This document shows, piece by piece, positions 45,306 to 54,579 of a stretch of DNA of 64,000 nt. Under the pieces are notes generated by a model. That model saw nothing but the letters and a program-made list of their open reading frames with translations, was not told where the DNA came from and did not search any database. This DNA is from Massilia sp. W12 (lineage in GTDB: Bacteria > Pseudomonadota > Gammaproteobacteria > Burkholderiales > Burkholderiaceae_D). The stretch spans positions 434,001-498,000 of the forward strand of contig NZ_CP147776.1 of NCBI RefSeq assembly GCF_037300705.1. The letters run 5' to 3'. A program made the translations under genes and the position numbers. The first letter of the stretch is position 1; each line of letters opens with the position of its first letter.

Positions 45306-45617
45306 TCAGATTTGCTTGCACTGGCGCAATTCACAGCGCGCCTGGAATACCTGGCCGTTGCTGCATTGCATACGGTAGATTTCCACCGGGCCTTTGTCAG
45401 ACACGCGCGCGGCGCCGGGGCCGCCGGTGCAACCGACTTTTTTCGCCATGTTTTCCACCGTCACCGACGACACGCCGGCGACAAAATTTTCATCCGGCGC
45501 ATCGGCCCGTTTCACCGGCGGCTTGACCGGCTCATCCAGCGATACTTTTTTGCCCGGCCACATCGAGCAGGAAGCAAGGGTCAGCACTGCGGCACATAAG
45601 AGCAAAGTTTTTTTCAT
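45306..45617 (-). CDS. Small lipoprotein
   Basis: This 103-aa protein starts at the ATG at 45617, which has GGAGG upstream. A lipobox LASC at residues 15-18 follows a hydrophobic n/h region, and Ser at +2 points to the outer membrane. Mature cysteines occur in KKVGCTGGPG, YRMQCSNG and RCELRQCKQI, suggesting two disulfides. I do not recognise the family. It begins only 14 bases after rpiA on the same strand, so the two are probably co-transcribed. Confidence 0.78.
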   Translation of the reverse strand: MKKTLLLCAAVLTLASCSMWPGKKVSLDEPVKPPVKRADAPDENFVAGVSSVTVENMAKKVGCTGGPGAARVSDKGPVEIYRMQCSNGQVFQARCELRQCKQI

Positions 45618-45631
45618 ACAGCCTCCGTGAT

Positions 45632-46306
45632 TCATGCGAAACGCAATTCCTGCACATGGTCAGCATGACCAAGCAGGCAGACCGATGCGCCCTGGCGCGC
45701 AAACAGACCGACCGTGACCACGCCGGGGATTTGATTGATGCGCGACTCCAGCGCCACCGGATCGGTGATGCTCAGGCCCGACACATCCAGAATATGGCAG
45801 CCATTGTCGGTCACCAGCGGGGCGCCGTCGCGCATGCGCAAAAGCGCATGGCCGCCTTCGGCCTGCAGGCTGCGCGCCACCGCTTGCGCCGCCATCGGAA
45901 TCACTTCCACCGGCAAGGGGAATTTGCCCAGGGTCTGCACCAGTTTTGAGGCGTCGGCGATACAGATGAAACGCTGCGCCACGGACGCCACAATTTTTTC
46001 CCGCGTCAGCGCGGCCCCGCCGCCTTTGATCATGGCGCCGCTGGCGTCGATTTCATCGGCCCCGTCGATATACACCGGAATGCTGCTGACCTGATTTAAA
46101 TCCAGCACCTCGATGCCATGCCCGCGCAGACGGCTGGCGGTGGCTTCAGAGGAAGCGACAGCGCCACGGATGCGGTCACGGATTTTGCCTAATTCGTCAA
46201 TGAAAAAATTGGCGGTGGAGCCGGTGCCGACCCCGATGATTTCGCCTTCGACCACAAATTGGATGGCGGCGCGCGCCACTGCCTGTTTCATTTCATCTTG
46301 CGTCAT
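45632..46306 (-). CDS. rpiA: Ribose-5-phosphate isomerase A
   Basis: This 224-aa enzyme interconverts ribose-5-phosphate and ribulose-5-phosphate. The ATG at 46306 yields the family N-terminus [14 protein letters not shown]; the frame is open for 48 more codons. Signature motifs are [38 protein letters not shown] and LPVEVIPMA. Length matches RpiA (about 220 aa). A TACAAT -10-like box on the minus strand at 46399-46404 may drive it. The lipoprotein gene follows directly. Confidence 0.97.
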   Translation of the reverse strand: MTQDEMKQAVARAAIQFVVEGEIIGVGTGSTANFFIDELGKIRDRIRGAVASSEATASRLRGHGIEVLDLNQVSSIPVYIDGADEIDASGAMIKGGGAALTREKIVASVAQRFICIADASKLVQTLGKFPLPVEVIPMAAQAVARSLQAEGGHALLRMRDGAPLVTDNGCHILDVSGLSITDPVALESRINQIPGVVTVGLFARQGASVCLLGHADHVQELRFA

Positions 46307-46467
46307 GCTGGTTCCCGGTAAATATAGGCGCGCCGCGAATTTGCCGCCGGCGCCGCCGGCGTAACAAGCCCCATCAGGCGCATTGCCAAACTGGCGACAT
46401 TGTACTAAATGCAGCAGCGGCGCCCAACAAAATCGCATCCGGCGCGCCAAACTGTGCTTTGCAAGCT

Positions 46468-46496
46468 TTGAGCCGGATAAAAATAAGTGTTAGACT
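46468..46496 (+). promoter_or_regulatory. Candidate extended -10 promoter of the REC-CheC-GGDEF operon
   Basis: TTGAGC (46468-46473) and TAGACT (46491-46496) are 17 bases apart, and TG at 46488-46489 gives an extended -10. Position fits transcription starting about 65 bases before the response-regulator gene. Confidence 0.4.
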
Positions 46497-46568
46497 GCAT
46501 TGCAGCCGGCCGCCGGACTTAGCGCCTGCGCCTGATCAGCGTTTAACTTTTACGGGATTTGCTCACCA

Positions 46569-46952
46569 ATGGACGATACCAGAAAAGTGCTTGTGGTCGA
46601 TGACAGCCGGGTGTCCCGGCTGATGTCCCGCCAATTCATCCTCAGTTTGCGGCCAGGCTGGCAGGTGGAAGAAGCCGCCACCGGCGAAGACGCCTTGCAA
46701 AGAGTGAGTGAATATACCCCTGATCTTGTTTTGATGGATGTGAATATGCCAGGCATGGGCGGCCTGGCGGCGGCGGAAAAGCTGCGTCAATTGCATCCCG
46801 ACTGTCGCATTACGCTATTGACCGCGAACGTGCAGGACGCCACCCGCAACAAAGCTATTGCGCTGGGCGTGGGCTTTGTCGAAAAACCGATCACGGAGGC
46901 GCGCATCCGTGAAGTGGTGGACAGTCTGGGAAGCCAGCCATGTTCAACTTAA
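46569..46952 (+). CDS. Single-domain response regulator (CheY-like)
   Basis: This 127-aa protein is one receiver domain: acidic pocket Asp11/Asp12 (VVDDSR), phospho-acceptor Asp57 in LVLMDVNMPGM, Thr85 in LLTAN and Lys106 in VEKPI. There is no output domain. Its end overlaps the start of the CheC-like gene by 13 bases, so the two are translationally coupled. The likely role is to carry phosphoryl signal to, or be dephosphorylated by, the CheC-like partner and so influence the cyclase downstream. The cognate kinase is not adjacent. Confidence 0.93.
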   Translation: MDDTRKVLVVDDSRVSRLMSRQFILSLRPGWQVEEAATGEDALQRVSEYTPDLVLMDVNMPGMGGLAAAEKLRQLHPDCRITLLTANVQDATRNKAIALGVGFVEKPITEARIREVVDSLGSQPCST

Positions 46953-47560
46953 GCGAAATCGAACACGATGCGCTGGTCGAAATCTTCAATATTGGAGTCG
47001 GCCACGCTGCGGCCTCGATGAGCAGCATCGTCAATGAAGAAGTGACGATGTCGGTGCCGTCGATCCGTTTCGTCAACCGGGCCGAAGCCGCGCTGATGCT
47101 GGTCAATAATGAACCGCGCAGAATTTGCGGCATCAGTCAGTTTTATTCCGGCGCCTTTTCCACCGAAGCGATTTTGATGTTTCCGGAAGATAAAAGCCTG
47201 GAAATCGTGCGTCTGATGGTGGGTGAGCTGGTGCCGCTCAAAGAGCTGACCGAGATGGAACAGGAGGCGATGAGCGAAATCGGCAACATCATCCTGAATT
47301 CCTGCGTCGGCACACTGGCCAATATTTTCGGACAAGAGCTGGAAGGCTCATTGCCGGCCTACCATGTCGGCACCAGCGAAGATATTCTCGGCGCCGCCGG
47401 TGAGCAGGCCGATGCCGTGGTGTTGATGCTGCACATTGATTTTGTGCTGGAAAAACATCAAATCCACGGCTATGTCGCCTTCATTCTTGATGTTTCGGCT
47501 TTGCATGACTTGCAATTCCAGGTGAACCGGTATTTGCAAGGGATCGTGGGAGCAACGTGA
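46940..47560 (+). CDS. CheC-like receiver phosphatase
   Basis: This 206-aa protein has two copies of the CheC/CheX active-site helix: ALVEIFNIGVGHAAASMSS (Glu14, Asn17) and EQEAMSEIGNIILN (Glu113, Asn116). CheC proteins dephosphorylate CheY-P. Both motifs look intact, as in classical two-site CheC. No cheA, cheW or receptor gene is nearby, so the substrate is most simply the adjacent receiver protein. It overlaps the next gene by 4 bases (GTGA). Confidence 0.88.
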   Translation: MFNLSEIEHDALVEIFNIGVGHAAASMSSIVNEEVTMSVPSIRFVNRAEAALMLVNNEPRRICGISQFYSGAFSTEAILMFPEDKSLEIVRLMVGELVPLKELTEMEQEAMSEIGNIILNSCVGTLANIFGQELEGSLPAYHVGTSEDILGAAGEQADAVVLMLHIDFVLEKHQIHGYVAFILDVSALHDLQFQVNRYLQGIVGAT

Positions 47561-48552
47561 GAAAAAAGTATTACAGCCCCAGTACTGTCGCCGGGATGGC
47601 CGAATGCGTATTGCAGGCCATCAATATCGGCACGGTTGTGCTCGACCAGGAGCATCTGGTGGTATTGTGGAATCGCTGGATGGAAAAACATTCCGGCGTG
47701 CGCGCAGAAGAAATTCTGGGCTTGAATCTGTTTGACTTTTTTCCCGATCTGCGCAACTCACGCGTTGAAAGTGCGGTGGAGCAGGCGCTGCACAATAATT
47801 TTCCTTCCTTACTGTCGCAAACTTTGAACAAGGCGCCGTTCGCGCTGTACACCAACGCCAGCGACGCCGCCGCCAGCAATCGCATGCAGCAGGCAGTGGC
47901 GGTAATCCCGATTGAAGCGGAAGACCATAACCGGCGCTGTCTGATCCAGATTTCCGACGTCTCGGTGGCGGTGGCGCGCGAGCGCCAATTGCGCGAACAG
48001 GCGCTGGTCTTGCGTTCGCAGACTTTTTCAGATGGCCTGACCGGAATCGCCAACCGGCGCCATTTTGATGTCAGTATCGACAAAGAATTCCGCCGCGCCA
48101 AGCGCACCGGGATTCCGATTTCGCTGTTGATGATAGACATTGATTATTTCAAAGCCTTCAATGACCATTACGGCCACCAGCGCGGCGATGACTGCTTAAT
48201 CCAGGTCGCCGGCGCGCTTGGCAGCGTATTGCACCGGCCTGCCGATCTGGTGGCGCGTTATGGCGGTGAAGAATTCGCCGTGATTTTGCCTGACAATCAT
48301 GCCGAATCGGCCTGCATGATCGCCACTGCGATGCGGCAGAAAGTCGAAGCGCTCGGCCTGGAGCACGCACAAAGCCGCAATCCTTCCAAAGTGGTGACGA
48401 TTTCCATCGGCGTCGCCGCCAGCGTGCCGCAACACCATCATGAAGCGGCAGGCTTGATTCAAGAAGCCGACCGCGCACTGTACGAAGCCAAACGCCTGGG
48501 CCGGAATCAGGTGGTGTTGGCCGGAAGCGATTGCGTCAGCCAATCGGCATAA
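47557..48552 (+). CDS. PAS-GGDEF diguanylate cyclase
   Basis: This 331-aa protein starts with GTG at 47557, fixed by GGGAG upstream and the 4-base overlap with the CheC-like gene. A PAS domain (about 13-135) is followed by a short helix and a GGDEF domain with intact active site GGEEF (236-240). An inhibitory I-site RPAD (227-230) is at exactly the right distance, so product feedback is expected. No membrane segment is present. It makes c-di-GMP, presumably under control of the REC and CheC partners encoded with it. Confidence 0.95.
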   Translation: MRKKYYSPSTVAGMAECVLQAINIGTVVLDQEHLVVLWNRWMEKHSGVRAEEILGLNLFDFFPDLRNSRVESAVEQALHNNFPSLLSQTLNKAPFALYTNASDAAASNRMQQAVAVIPIEAEDHNRRCLIQISDVSVAVARERQLREQALVLRSQTFSDGLTGIANRRHFDVSIDKEFRRAKRTGIPISLLMIDIDYFKAFNDHYGHQRGDDCLIQVAGALGSVLHRPADLVARYGGEEFAVILPDNHAESACMIATAMRQKVEALGLEHAQSRNPSKVVTISIGVAASVPQHHHEAAGLIQEADRALYEAKRLGRNQVVLAGSDCVSQSA

Positions 48553-48713
48553 GCGCGCCGCGCGCAAATTTGAAGCAGTCCTCAACACAGCAGTCACATT
48601 CAGCTGTTACACTGCGCCCTGTTTCTGTACGGCAATTCTGCCGGATTTCTCCCTAACCCTTGCCGCCGGTCGCGCCTGCATGCGCCGGCTTGCGTCTGAA
48701 CGAAAGGTTTTCC

Positions 48714-49730
48714 ATGCGTCAATTCCGTTTGCCTGCTGTCTCTTCCACCCGCCTCATGCAACTTGCCATGCTGGCCGCCATCAGCCTGCCGGCGCAGGCG
48801 CAGCAAGCATGCAGCATTGCCGTCGCCAGCGCGCAAGACCGTTACCACGAAATCATGCAGCCGACCTGCCACAACTGCTATGAAAACGCAGTTGCGCGCG
48901 CGATGGGCGCGAATACGCTGCTGCAAGTGCTGGATAAAGTCAAAAATATTGAAATCGATTTCTGGGATACGCGCGACGCCTTGTTTGGCGGCAGCGCCGG
49001 GCGCTGGTTTGTGCGACACAATCCGGGCACGCTGTTCCAATCCGGCAATGACAATGTGTGCAGCGGCAATGGCCAGGGCACAAATGATCTGGCGGCCTGC
49101 TTAACGGATGTCAAAAAATGGAGTGAGGCGCACCCTGCGCACGCGCCGATCACAATTTTCCTGGATAAAAAACAAGCCTGGTCGGGCAGCAATGAAGGCC
49201 GGCGCCCGGCTGATCTGGATCGCCTGCTGGCGAATATTTTCGGGGCCAAACTGTATACCCCGAAGCAGATGCAACAGAATTACGCCAGCCTGCGCCAGGC
49301 CGCTCAGGCCGGCGCCTGGCCTGCCATGTCCCAATTGCAGGGACGCATCATTGTCGTCCTGAATGGCGGTCAGCTGTTTAATCACAATGACACGCAAAAC
49401 ACCTATTTGAGCGAACGTGGTCAGGACGCGCTGGCCTTTGTCGGCCCGGACGCGGATGAACCGAATGACATCTTCGGCGCACCGAATCAGTTTTCTGACA
49501 AAAATGCGCAGCAGGTGGTGTTTTACAACCTGTCCGCCAAGACCAATGATGGCAAATCTTATGAATTGGCCAAACTCATGCGCGCGAACAACTACGTCTC
49601 CCGCTTATGGGGCGGCGAAGCGATAGACAAATGCACAATGCGCAGCAATTGCGTGAATGATATTGCGCTCTACAAGTGGAATGAGGGCGCTTGCAATGGG
49701 GTGCAGTATGGCAAGTTGAAGCAGCCTTGA
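48714..49730 (+). CDS. Secreted PLC-like phosphodiesterase (Ca-dependent PI-PLC-like)
   Basis: This 338-aa protein starts at the ATG at 48714 with GAAAGG upstream. The signal peptide ends SLPAQAQ. The mature protein resembles the Ca-dependent phosphoinositide PLC family with a TIM-barrel fold: NCYENAVARAMGA, KNIEIDFWDTRD, WFVRHNPGTL, APITIFLDKKQAW, and GRIIVVLNGG. Several cysteines (HNCYEN, CSGN, KCTMRSNC) suggest extracytoplasmic disulfides. Family enzymes cleave phosphoinositides or related phosphodiesters. The substrate in a soil or water bacterium is unknown. It has its own terminator. Confidence 0.82.
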   Translation: MRQFRLPAVSSTRLMQLAMLAAISLPAQAQQACSIAVASAQDRYHEIMQPTCHNCYENAVARAMGANTLLQVLDKVKNIEIDFWDTRDALFGGSAGRWFVRHNPGTLFQSGNDNVCSGNGQGTNDLAACLTDVKKWSEAHPAHAPITIFLDKKQAWSGSNEGRRPADLDRLLANIFGAKLYTPKQMQQNYASLRQAAQAGAWPAMSQLQGRIIVVLNGGQLFNHNDTQNTYLSERGQDALAFVGPDADEPNDIFGAPNQFSDKNAQQVVFYNLSAKTNDGKSYELAKLMRANNYVSRLWGGEAIDKCTMRSNCVNDIALYKWNEGACNGVQYGKLKQP

Positions 49731-49750
49731 GCTGACGTGAGCATGAAAGG

Positions 49751-49775
49751 AAACGGGCCGCAAGGCCCGTTTTGT
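49751..49775 (+). terminator. Rho-independent terminator
   Basis: The stem AAACGGGCC/GGCCCGTTT (49751-49759 with 49764-49772) with a GCAA loop lies 20 bases after the PLC-like gene; the T-tract is broken by one G. Confidence 0.8.
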
Positions 49776-50038
49776 TTTGCCGGATCGCCTTGCACGGTAA
49801 GGAAAGTTGCTGCATGCAGCGGCGCCTGGCATGCAAATTTTCATAAGCATGTTTTTTTCTGGTAATATTATGCGAGATTAATTACGTTGTGCATTGAAAA
49901 TAAGTTCACAACACAATTGTTTTTATGCATCTCCAGTGGCTTCGCCATATCCAAGCGACCTCCTTTGAACGCAGTTTTGCCGCACCGATGTTGATATCTG
50001 CGGGCGGTATGAATTACCTGACCATACATTGAAATGCT
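49776..50038. other. AT-rich region upstream of the giant surface-protein locus
   Basis: No gene is seen. The stretch 49845-49930 is markedly AT-rich and holds a spaced inverted repeat GTTGTG (49886-49891) - N15 - CACAAC (49907-49912). It is the only sizeable non-coding region before the four-gene locus and so probably contains its promoter. I cannot assign -35/-10 boxes with confidence. Confidence 0.45.
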
Positions 50039-52915
50039 ATGTCGCATCGAAGCTTGATCATGATTTCTTGCATAAGGCGCAGTTTGTGCTGCTTGGGCCT
50101 GTGGTTGCTGTGTTTGCCGGCGTTTGCCGCCGTGATCAGCGGCACATTGGCGCAAGATACCCAATGGCGTGCTGCGGATGGCCCGTTTCAGTTGCGCGGA
50201 GAGGTGCGCATTCCGGCCGGCGTCAAGCTGGAAATTGAGGCCGGCAGCGTGATTTTGATGGAAGCAGGCGCCAGCTTGCTGGTGAATGGCGGCCAAGTCA
50301 AAGCATTGGGCAGCGCAGATGCCCTGATTCAGGTTAAGTCTGTGCGTGATGCGGAAGGGCAGGCAGGCGATTGGCGTCATTGGCTGTTCAGCAACGGCGC
50401 GCAAGCACAATTACAGCATGTGCAATTCAGACATGGCGAAGGATTGCAATTGCAAGCATCCAGCTTGCAAATCGATTTCATTGAAATTCTTGATATGGCG
50501 GGCGCTGCGCTGGAGCAGGATTTAGCCTCCAGTTCGTATGGCGCAGGCAATCGCGCCGAGCGCAATCGCAGTAACGCCATCCTTCTTCCTGCAGGTGAAA
50601 TCCATACCCAGGCGCGCTGGGGTGTGCAGGGCATTCCTTATCTGCTTGCAAGCGGCGAGATTTCTGTTGGCGCTGCCCCGCTGGCGGGCAGCTTGCATCC
50701 CGCCAGCCTGGTGGCTGGTGAAACCATACAAAGCGTATTGCGCGGCAGCCGGCTGCAAGGGCTGGGCGCGCTGCAATTCGGCCCCGGCGTCAGTGCGCGG
50801 CTGTTGGAACAGCGCAGTGACACGGAAGCACTGCTGGAAATCACAGCCGACGCCGACAGCAGCGGCGTTTTCACATTGCAAGCGCAAACCGATGCCGGCG
50901 CCATCCGGCTGGCCGCAGCCTTGCATGTGGCGCGCATACAGCCATTGCTGACAGGCGTGCAACCGGGCGTGGCTTATCTGGAACAAGGGGTACAAAATCT
51001 GCAAATCGAGGGCCGCAATTTCCAGGCTGGCAGTGTGCTGATGTTAGATGGCCAAGCTTTGCTCACCAGCGTGGAATCAGGCGTCTTGGCGCGCGCTGAG
51101 TTGCCGACGCCAACCCAGGCCGGCAAGCGCAAATTGTCGCTGCGCACGCCAGACCTGCAAAATCCGGGGCAATTTCTGGATTCAAATCAGCTTGACTTTA
51201 CGGTTCTGGTTCCACGTATCGCGCCGGAGCTTGAACAAGCCCGCATTCCGGCCGGCATGCCGCAAACATTATTGCTGCGCTTGCCATTTCGCGCGCCTGC
51301 GGATGGACTCAGATTTTCTGTGCAATCTTCGGCCCCGCAAGTCTTGCGTGTGGCGGAAAGCGTGACTTTCGCCGCAGGTGAGCAGGAAAAAAGCATCACG
51401 CTGGATGGCCTCACGCCAGGCGACGCCATCTTGCGCCTCAGCAGGAATGCCTGGACAGAACTGGCTGTGCCGGTGAAAGTGACATTGCCGCCATACCAGT
51501 TGGCCTATGGCCCGGCAATCTCGCCTGTGCTTGGCGTCAAAGTGGGGGATGATACTGCTGTGGTGAGGCAGATTGGGCCGGTGCGCAGCGCATCCGTCGG
51601 TGTTTTGATCGGCCCCGCGATTGAGCAGGTCAGCAAGCAGGCGCTCAGCGTTGGCGCTGAAGCTGAGCTGGTTTTGTCTGGCCAAGGTTTGCAGGCTATG
51701 CAAACGCTGCAGTTGCAGCCGGCTGAAGGGCTGACGCTGGGTGCGTTGCAAATAAGTCCGGATGGCAAACAAGCGCGACTGCGGGTGCAGGTGGCGGCAT
51801 CAGCGCAACGTGGTCTGCGCCGTTGGCAAGCCTTGGATGCTGCCGGCCAGCCGGTTTTGTTTGTGCGCGCACAAGATGAAATGCTGTTGATTGCAGACGG
51901 TTCTCCCGTGCTTGAATCCGTTGCGCCGCAAGTGCTGGAGCGGGGCAAATCTGCACGTTTGATTTTACGTGGCCGCCATTTCAGCCCCAGTGCGCAAGTC
52001 AGCATTCTGCCGGCGCAAGGCGTGCATGTGGCAGGGGGACAAGTCAGTCCCGATGGGCAAGAGATCGTGCTGGATGTGCAAGTCGCACATGACGCAGCAG
52101 AAGGCGAGCGGGTTGCTGTGGTGACGTCGGCAGAAGGCGATAGCGGCGCCAGCCCGCAGCCTGGCAACCGCTTCCAAATCACAGCTGGCGCTGTGCGTAT
52201 ATATAGCGGGATCGGATCAAGCGTTCTCGGCGTGCAAGTCGGGGCAGACATCCCGGCGCCGAAAATGTACACCGCACACGCCAACTTAGGCGTGGTGGTG
52301 GGCAGTGCTGCGCTCAGCATGGCCCCAGCCGGTATGTTAAAGAGCAGTAGCGGCGAATTACTGCTGCAAGGTGTGGCATTGCAGGCATGGAATGGGCAGG
52401 CTGCAAGTTTGTTTCCAGCGGCAGACAGTGGCGTTACATTCGGCCCCGCACAGGTTGATAGCGCAGGCATGCAAGTACGCATTCCTTACCAGATCAGCAA
52501 TCAAGCCGTCGATGGCAGTTATGCCTTGCGCTTGAACAATAACGCGGGGCAGCCCTTGCTCTTCACTGCGCAAGCCGAGCGTATTTTGCGCGTATATGCC
52601 GCTCCCCAAATCGCCTCACTCAATCCGCTCACCTTGCAAAGCGGGCGTATCCAGACATTGGAATTGCGCGGGGCAAACCTGCGCTATGTGCAAAGTCTGC
52701 GCTTTGAAGACGCAAACGGTGTGGAAATGCCAGGCATCCGTCTGCTGGACGAGCCGCGCTGGCAAGACGATGCGCAGGGCGGAAAGTTAGTGGTCAGCCT
52801 CCAGTTGCAATCGGGCATCAGCGGCAATGGTGTGCGCGTGCGCTTACTGCACCCGGCTGGCGTTGATACTCAGCCTGCGAACAGCGCCAATACGATCACA
52901 ATTCTCAATCCTTGA
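50039..52915 (+). CDS. Large exported beta-helix / Ig-like repeat protein (RHS-locus gene 1)
   Basis: This 958-aa protein has a signal peptide ending CLPAFA. The ATG at 50039 is taken; ATG 50060 (MISC...) is equally possible and neither has a strong ribosome site. After the signal, a short beta-helix-like segment (VRIPAGVKLEIEAGSVILME, LVNGGQVKALGSADALI) occupies about 40-175. The rest is a string of beta-sandwich units of IPT/TIG or Ig type. An internal duplication is visible at about 495-609 and 727-842, each beginning S-x-VLGV-x-VG and ending GQP-[VL]-LF. No catalytic motif is recognised. It is probably a surface fibre or adhesin. It is the first of four co-directional genes that end in an RHS gene. 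Confidence 0.75.
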   Translation: MSHRSLIMISCIRRSLCCLGLWLLCLPAFAAVISGTLAQDTQWRAADGPFQLRGEVRIPAGVKLEIEAGSVILMEAGASLLVNGGQVKALGSADALIQVKSVRDAEGQAGDWRHWLFSNGAQAQLQHVQFRHGEGLQLQASSLQIDFIEILDMAGAALEQDLASSSYGAGNRAERNRSNAILLPAGEIHTQARWGVQGIPYLLASGEISVGAAPLAGSLHPASLVAGETIQSVLRGSRLQGLGALQFGPGVSARLLEQRSDTEALLEITADADSSGVFTLQAQTDAGAIRLAAALHVARIQPLLTGVQPGVAYLEQGVQNLQIEGRNFQAGSVLMLDGQALLTSVESGVLARAELPTPTQAGKRKLSLRTPDLQNPGQFLDSNQLDFTVLVPRIAPELEQARIPAGMPQTLLLRLPFRAPADGLRFSVQSSAPQVLRVAESVTFAAGEQEKSITLDGLTPGDAILRLSRNAWTELAVPVKVTLPPYQLAYGPAISPVLGVKVGDDTAVVRQIGPVRSASVGVLIGPAIEQVSKQALSVGAEAELVLSGQGLQAMQTLQLQPAEGLTLGALQISPDGKQARLRVQVAASAQRGLRRWQALDAAGQPVLFVRAQDEMLLIADGSPVLESVAPQVLERGKSARLILRGRHFSPSAQVSILPAQGVHVAGGQVSPDGQEIVLDVQVAHDAAEGERVAVVTSAEGDSGASPQPGNRFQITAGAVRIYSGIGSSVLGVQVGADIPAPKMYTAHANLGVVVGSAALSMAPAGMLKSSSGELLLQGVALQAWNGQAASLFPAADSGVTFGPAQVDSAGMQVRIPYQISNQAVDGSYALRLNNNAGQPLLFTAQAERILRVYAAPQIASLNPLTLQSGRIQTLELRGANLRYVQSLRFEDANGVEMPGIRLLDEPRWQDDAQGGKLVVSLQLQSGISGNGVRVRLLHPAGVDTQPANSANTITILNP

Positions 52916-52996
52916 CGTCAAAAAAACATGAATCACATCAATCATCGCCAATCCCGGCAGAGCGATCAGCCGGCGCGACCAGCCAGGAGCAGCATT

Positions 52997-54535
52997 ATGT
53001 CAATTTTTTCCGCCCGTTTATCTGCATTGGCGCTGGCCATGCTGAGCTTCCAGGCTTTTGCCTATCAAAGCGGCAGCACTGGCGTGGATGGCGCTTTTAA
53101 TCCGACTGTCAGCATGGAGGTGCAATTGCCGCCCAACGGCATTTTCAACTTCACAGATGTGAATATCCCGGCAGGCGTCACTATCCGCTTCAAGAAAAAT
53201 CAGGCCAATACGCCAGTCTATATTTTGGCCAGCGGGAATGTGAATATTGCCGGCAAAATTGACCTCCGTGGGACAGACTCTCCAGCGGTCGGAATCGCCG
53301 GCGATGGCATACAGGCAGACGATGGCATGCCGGGAATTGGCGGCCCCGGCGGTTTTGATGGCGGTCGTGGCGGCCGTTATGACCCGGCGAATCTGGCCGC
53401 CAATATGCATGCCGGCGCCGGCATGGGGCCGGGCGGCGGTTTGGGCGGGCTGGCGGGCATTGCCCAGGCACAGGCGTGTGACCTGGGCCGCGCAGCTATG
53501 GAAAATGGCATGGGGGGCGCGCATGCCACTGTCGGCTCGAACAGATCTTTTCAAAGTTGCCACAGTAGTAAATGGCCATTGAATGCGGCAGCCAAGGCTT
53601 ATGGCTCAATTGAGCTGCAACCATTGATCGGCGGCTCTGGCGGCGGCGGCGGGATTGGCTCGAATCGTCATGCAGGCTCTGGCGGCGGCGGCGGCGGCGG
53701 CGCTATCTTGATTGCGGCAAGTGGCGCCATCAACATCAGCAGCACTGGCGAGATTGTTGCGAATGGGGGGCATTCCGGCCGCATTCCGGATGGCTCTGTA
53801 AGCTTATCTAATTTTGGCGGTGGTGGCGCTGGCGGTGCGATCCGTCTGATCGCCAGCACGGTTTCCGGCAGTGGCAAGCTGCAAGCAAAAGGCGGTTGTG
53901 CTTACCATGTTTACAGCACGCCAGTGTTTTGCGGTGTGGAGTGGAGCGGTGGCGCCAATGGCGGGGCGGAAGGGCGCATCCGGATTGAAGCCGATGTGCT
54001 GACTTACAACGGCTCCGCAGAACCGGCGCGCACAATGGGTGCGCCAGAGCCGGTTTTCGTATCTGCGATTCCCAGCTTGCGCATTGCAGCGGTTGCAGGG
54101 CAGAACGCACCGGCAAATCCGAGCGGCAATGCTGATCTGACCTTCCCTGCCAATTTAAGCAATCCGGTGAATGTGGTGCTGGAGACAAACAACATCCCGC
54201 CCGGCAATACCGTGAGCCTGCGCATTATTCCTGCATATGGCAATGCACAAACCGTAGTCAGTCCCGCTTTGAGCGGCAACAACGAACGCGCCAGCGCCAC
54301 GGTGAGCGTGAATTTGCCGCAAGGCCCGAGCACCCTGCAAGCGGTGGCCAGCTTCACCTTGAGCATTGCGCAAGGCAATAAGCTGGCGCGCTATGCCGGC
54401 CATGAACAGGTCGCGCAGGTCGAAATTGCCGGCGCATTGGGACAGAGTGCAACGATGGCCAGCCTGATTACTGTGAGTGGCAAGCGCTACGAAGTGCCGC
54501 TCACCGTTTTACAAATGGCCGGCTTTACAGTCTGA
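52997..54535 (+). CDS. Exported glycine-rich protein (RHS-locus gene 2)
   Basis: This 512-aa protein starts at the ATG at 52997, which has AGGAG upstream; an in-frame ATG at 52928 would put 23 polar residues before the signal peptide. The signal ends SFQAFA. An N-terminal beta segment (DVNIPAGVTIRFKK, VYILASGNVNIAGKIDLRGT) leads into glycine-rich blocks (about 110-290) with runs such as GGSGGGGGIGS and seven consecutive Gly encoded by (GGC)7 at 53681-53701. A beta-sandwich C-terminal domain follows. The IPAGV motif is shared with gene 1. No enzymatic motif is seen; a structural role at the surface is likely. Confidence 0.75.
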   Translation: MSIFSARLSALALAMLSFQAFAYQSGSTGVDGAFNPTVSMEVQLPPNGIFNFTDVNIPAGVTIRFKKNQANTPVYILASGNVNIAGKIDLRGTDSPAVGIAGDGIQADDGMPGIGGPGGFDGGRGGRYDPANLAANMHAGAGMGPGGGLGGLAGIAQAQACDLGRAAMENGMGGAHATVGSNRSFQSCHSSKWPLNAAAKAYGSIELQPLIGGSGGGGGIGSNRHAGSGGGGGGGAILIAASGAINISSTGEIVANGGHSGRIPDGSVSLSNFGGGGAGGAIRLIASTVSGSGKLQAKGGCAYHVYSTPVFCGVEWSGGANGGAEGRIRIEADVLTYNGSAEPARTMGAPEPVFVSAIPSLRIAAVAGQNAPANPSGNADLTFPANLSNPVNVVLETNNIPPGNTVSLRIIPAYGNAQTVVSPALSGNNERASATVSVNLPQGPSTLQAVASFTLSIAQGNKLARYAGHEQVAQVEIAGALGQSATMASLITVSGKRYEVPLTVLQMAGFTV

Positions 54536-54579
54536 AGTCAGGTCACGCTCCATTCAGAAAGAAACAACAGGAATACCAC

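Noticed and set aside
53681-53701. (GGC)7 repeat in the glycine-rich gene as a phase-variation switch
   Set aside because: Unit changes would add or remove whole glycine codons and would not shift the frame; it is an ordinary poly-glycine stretch.
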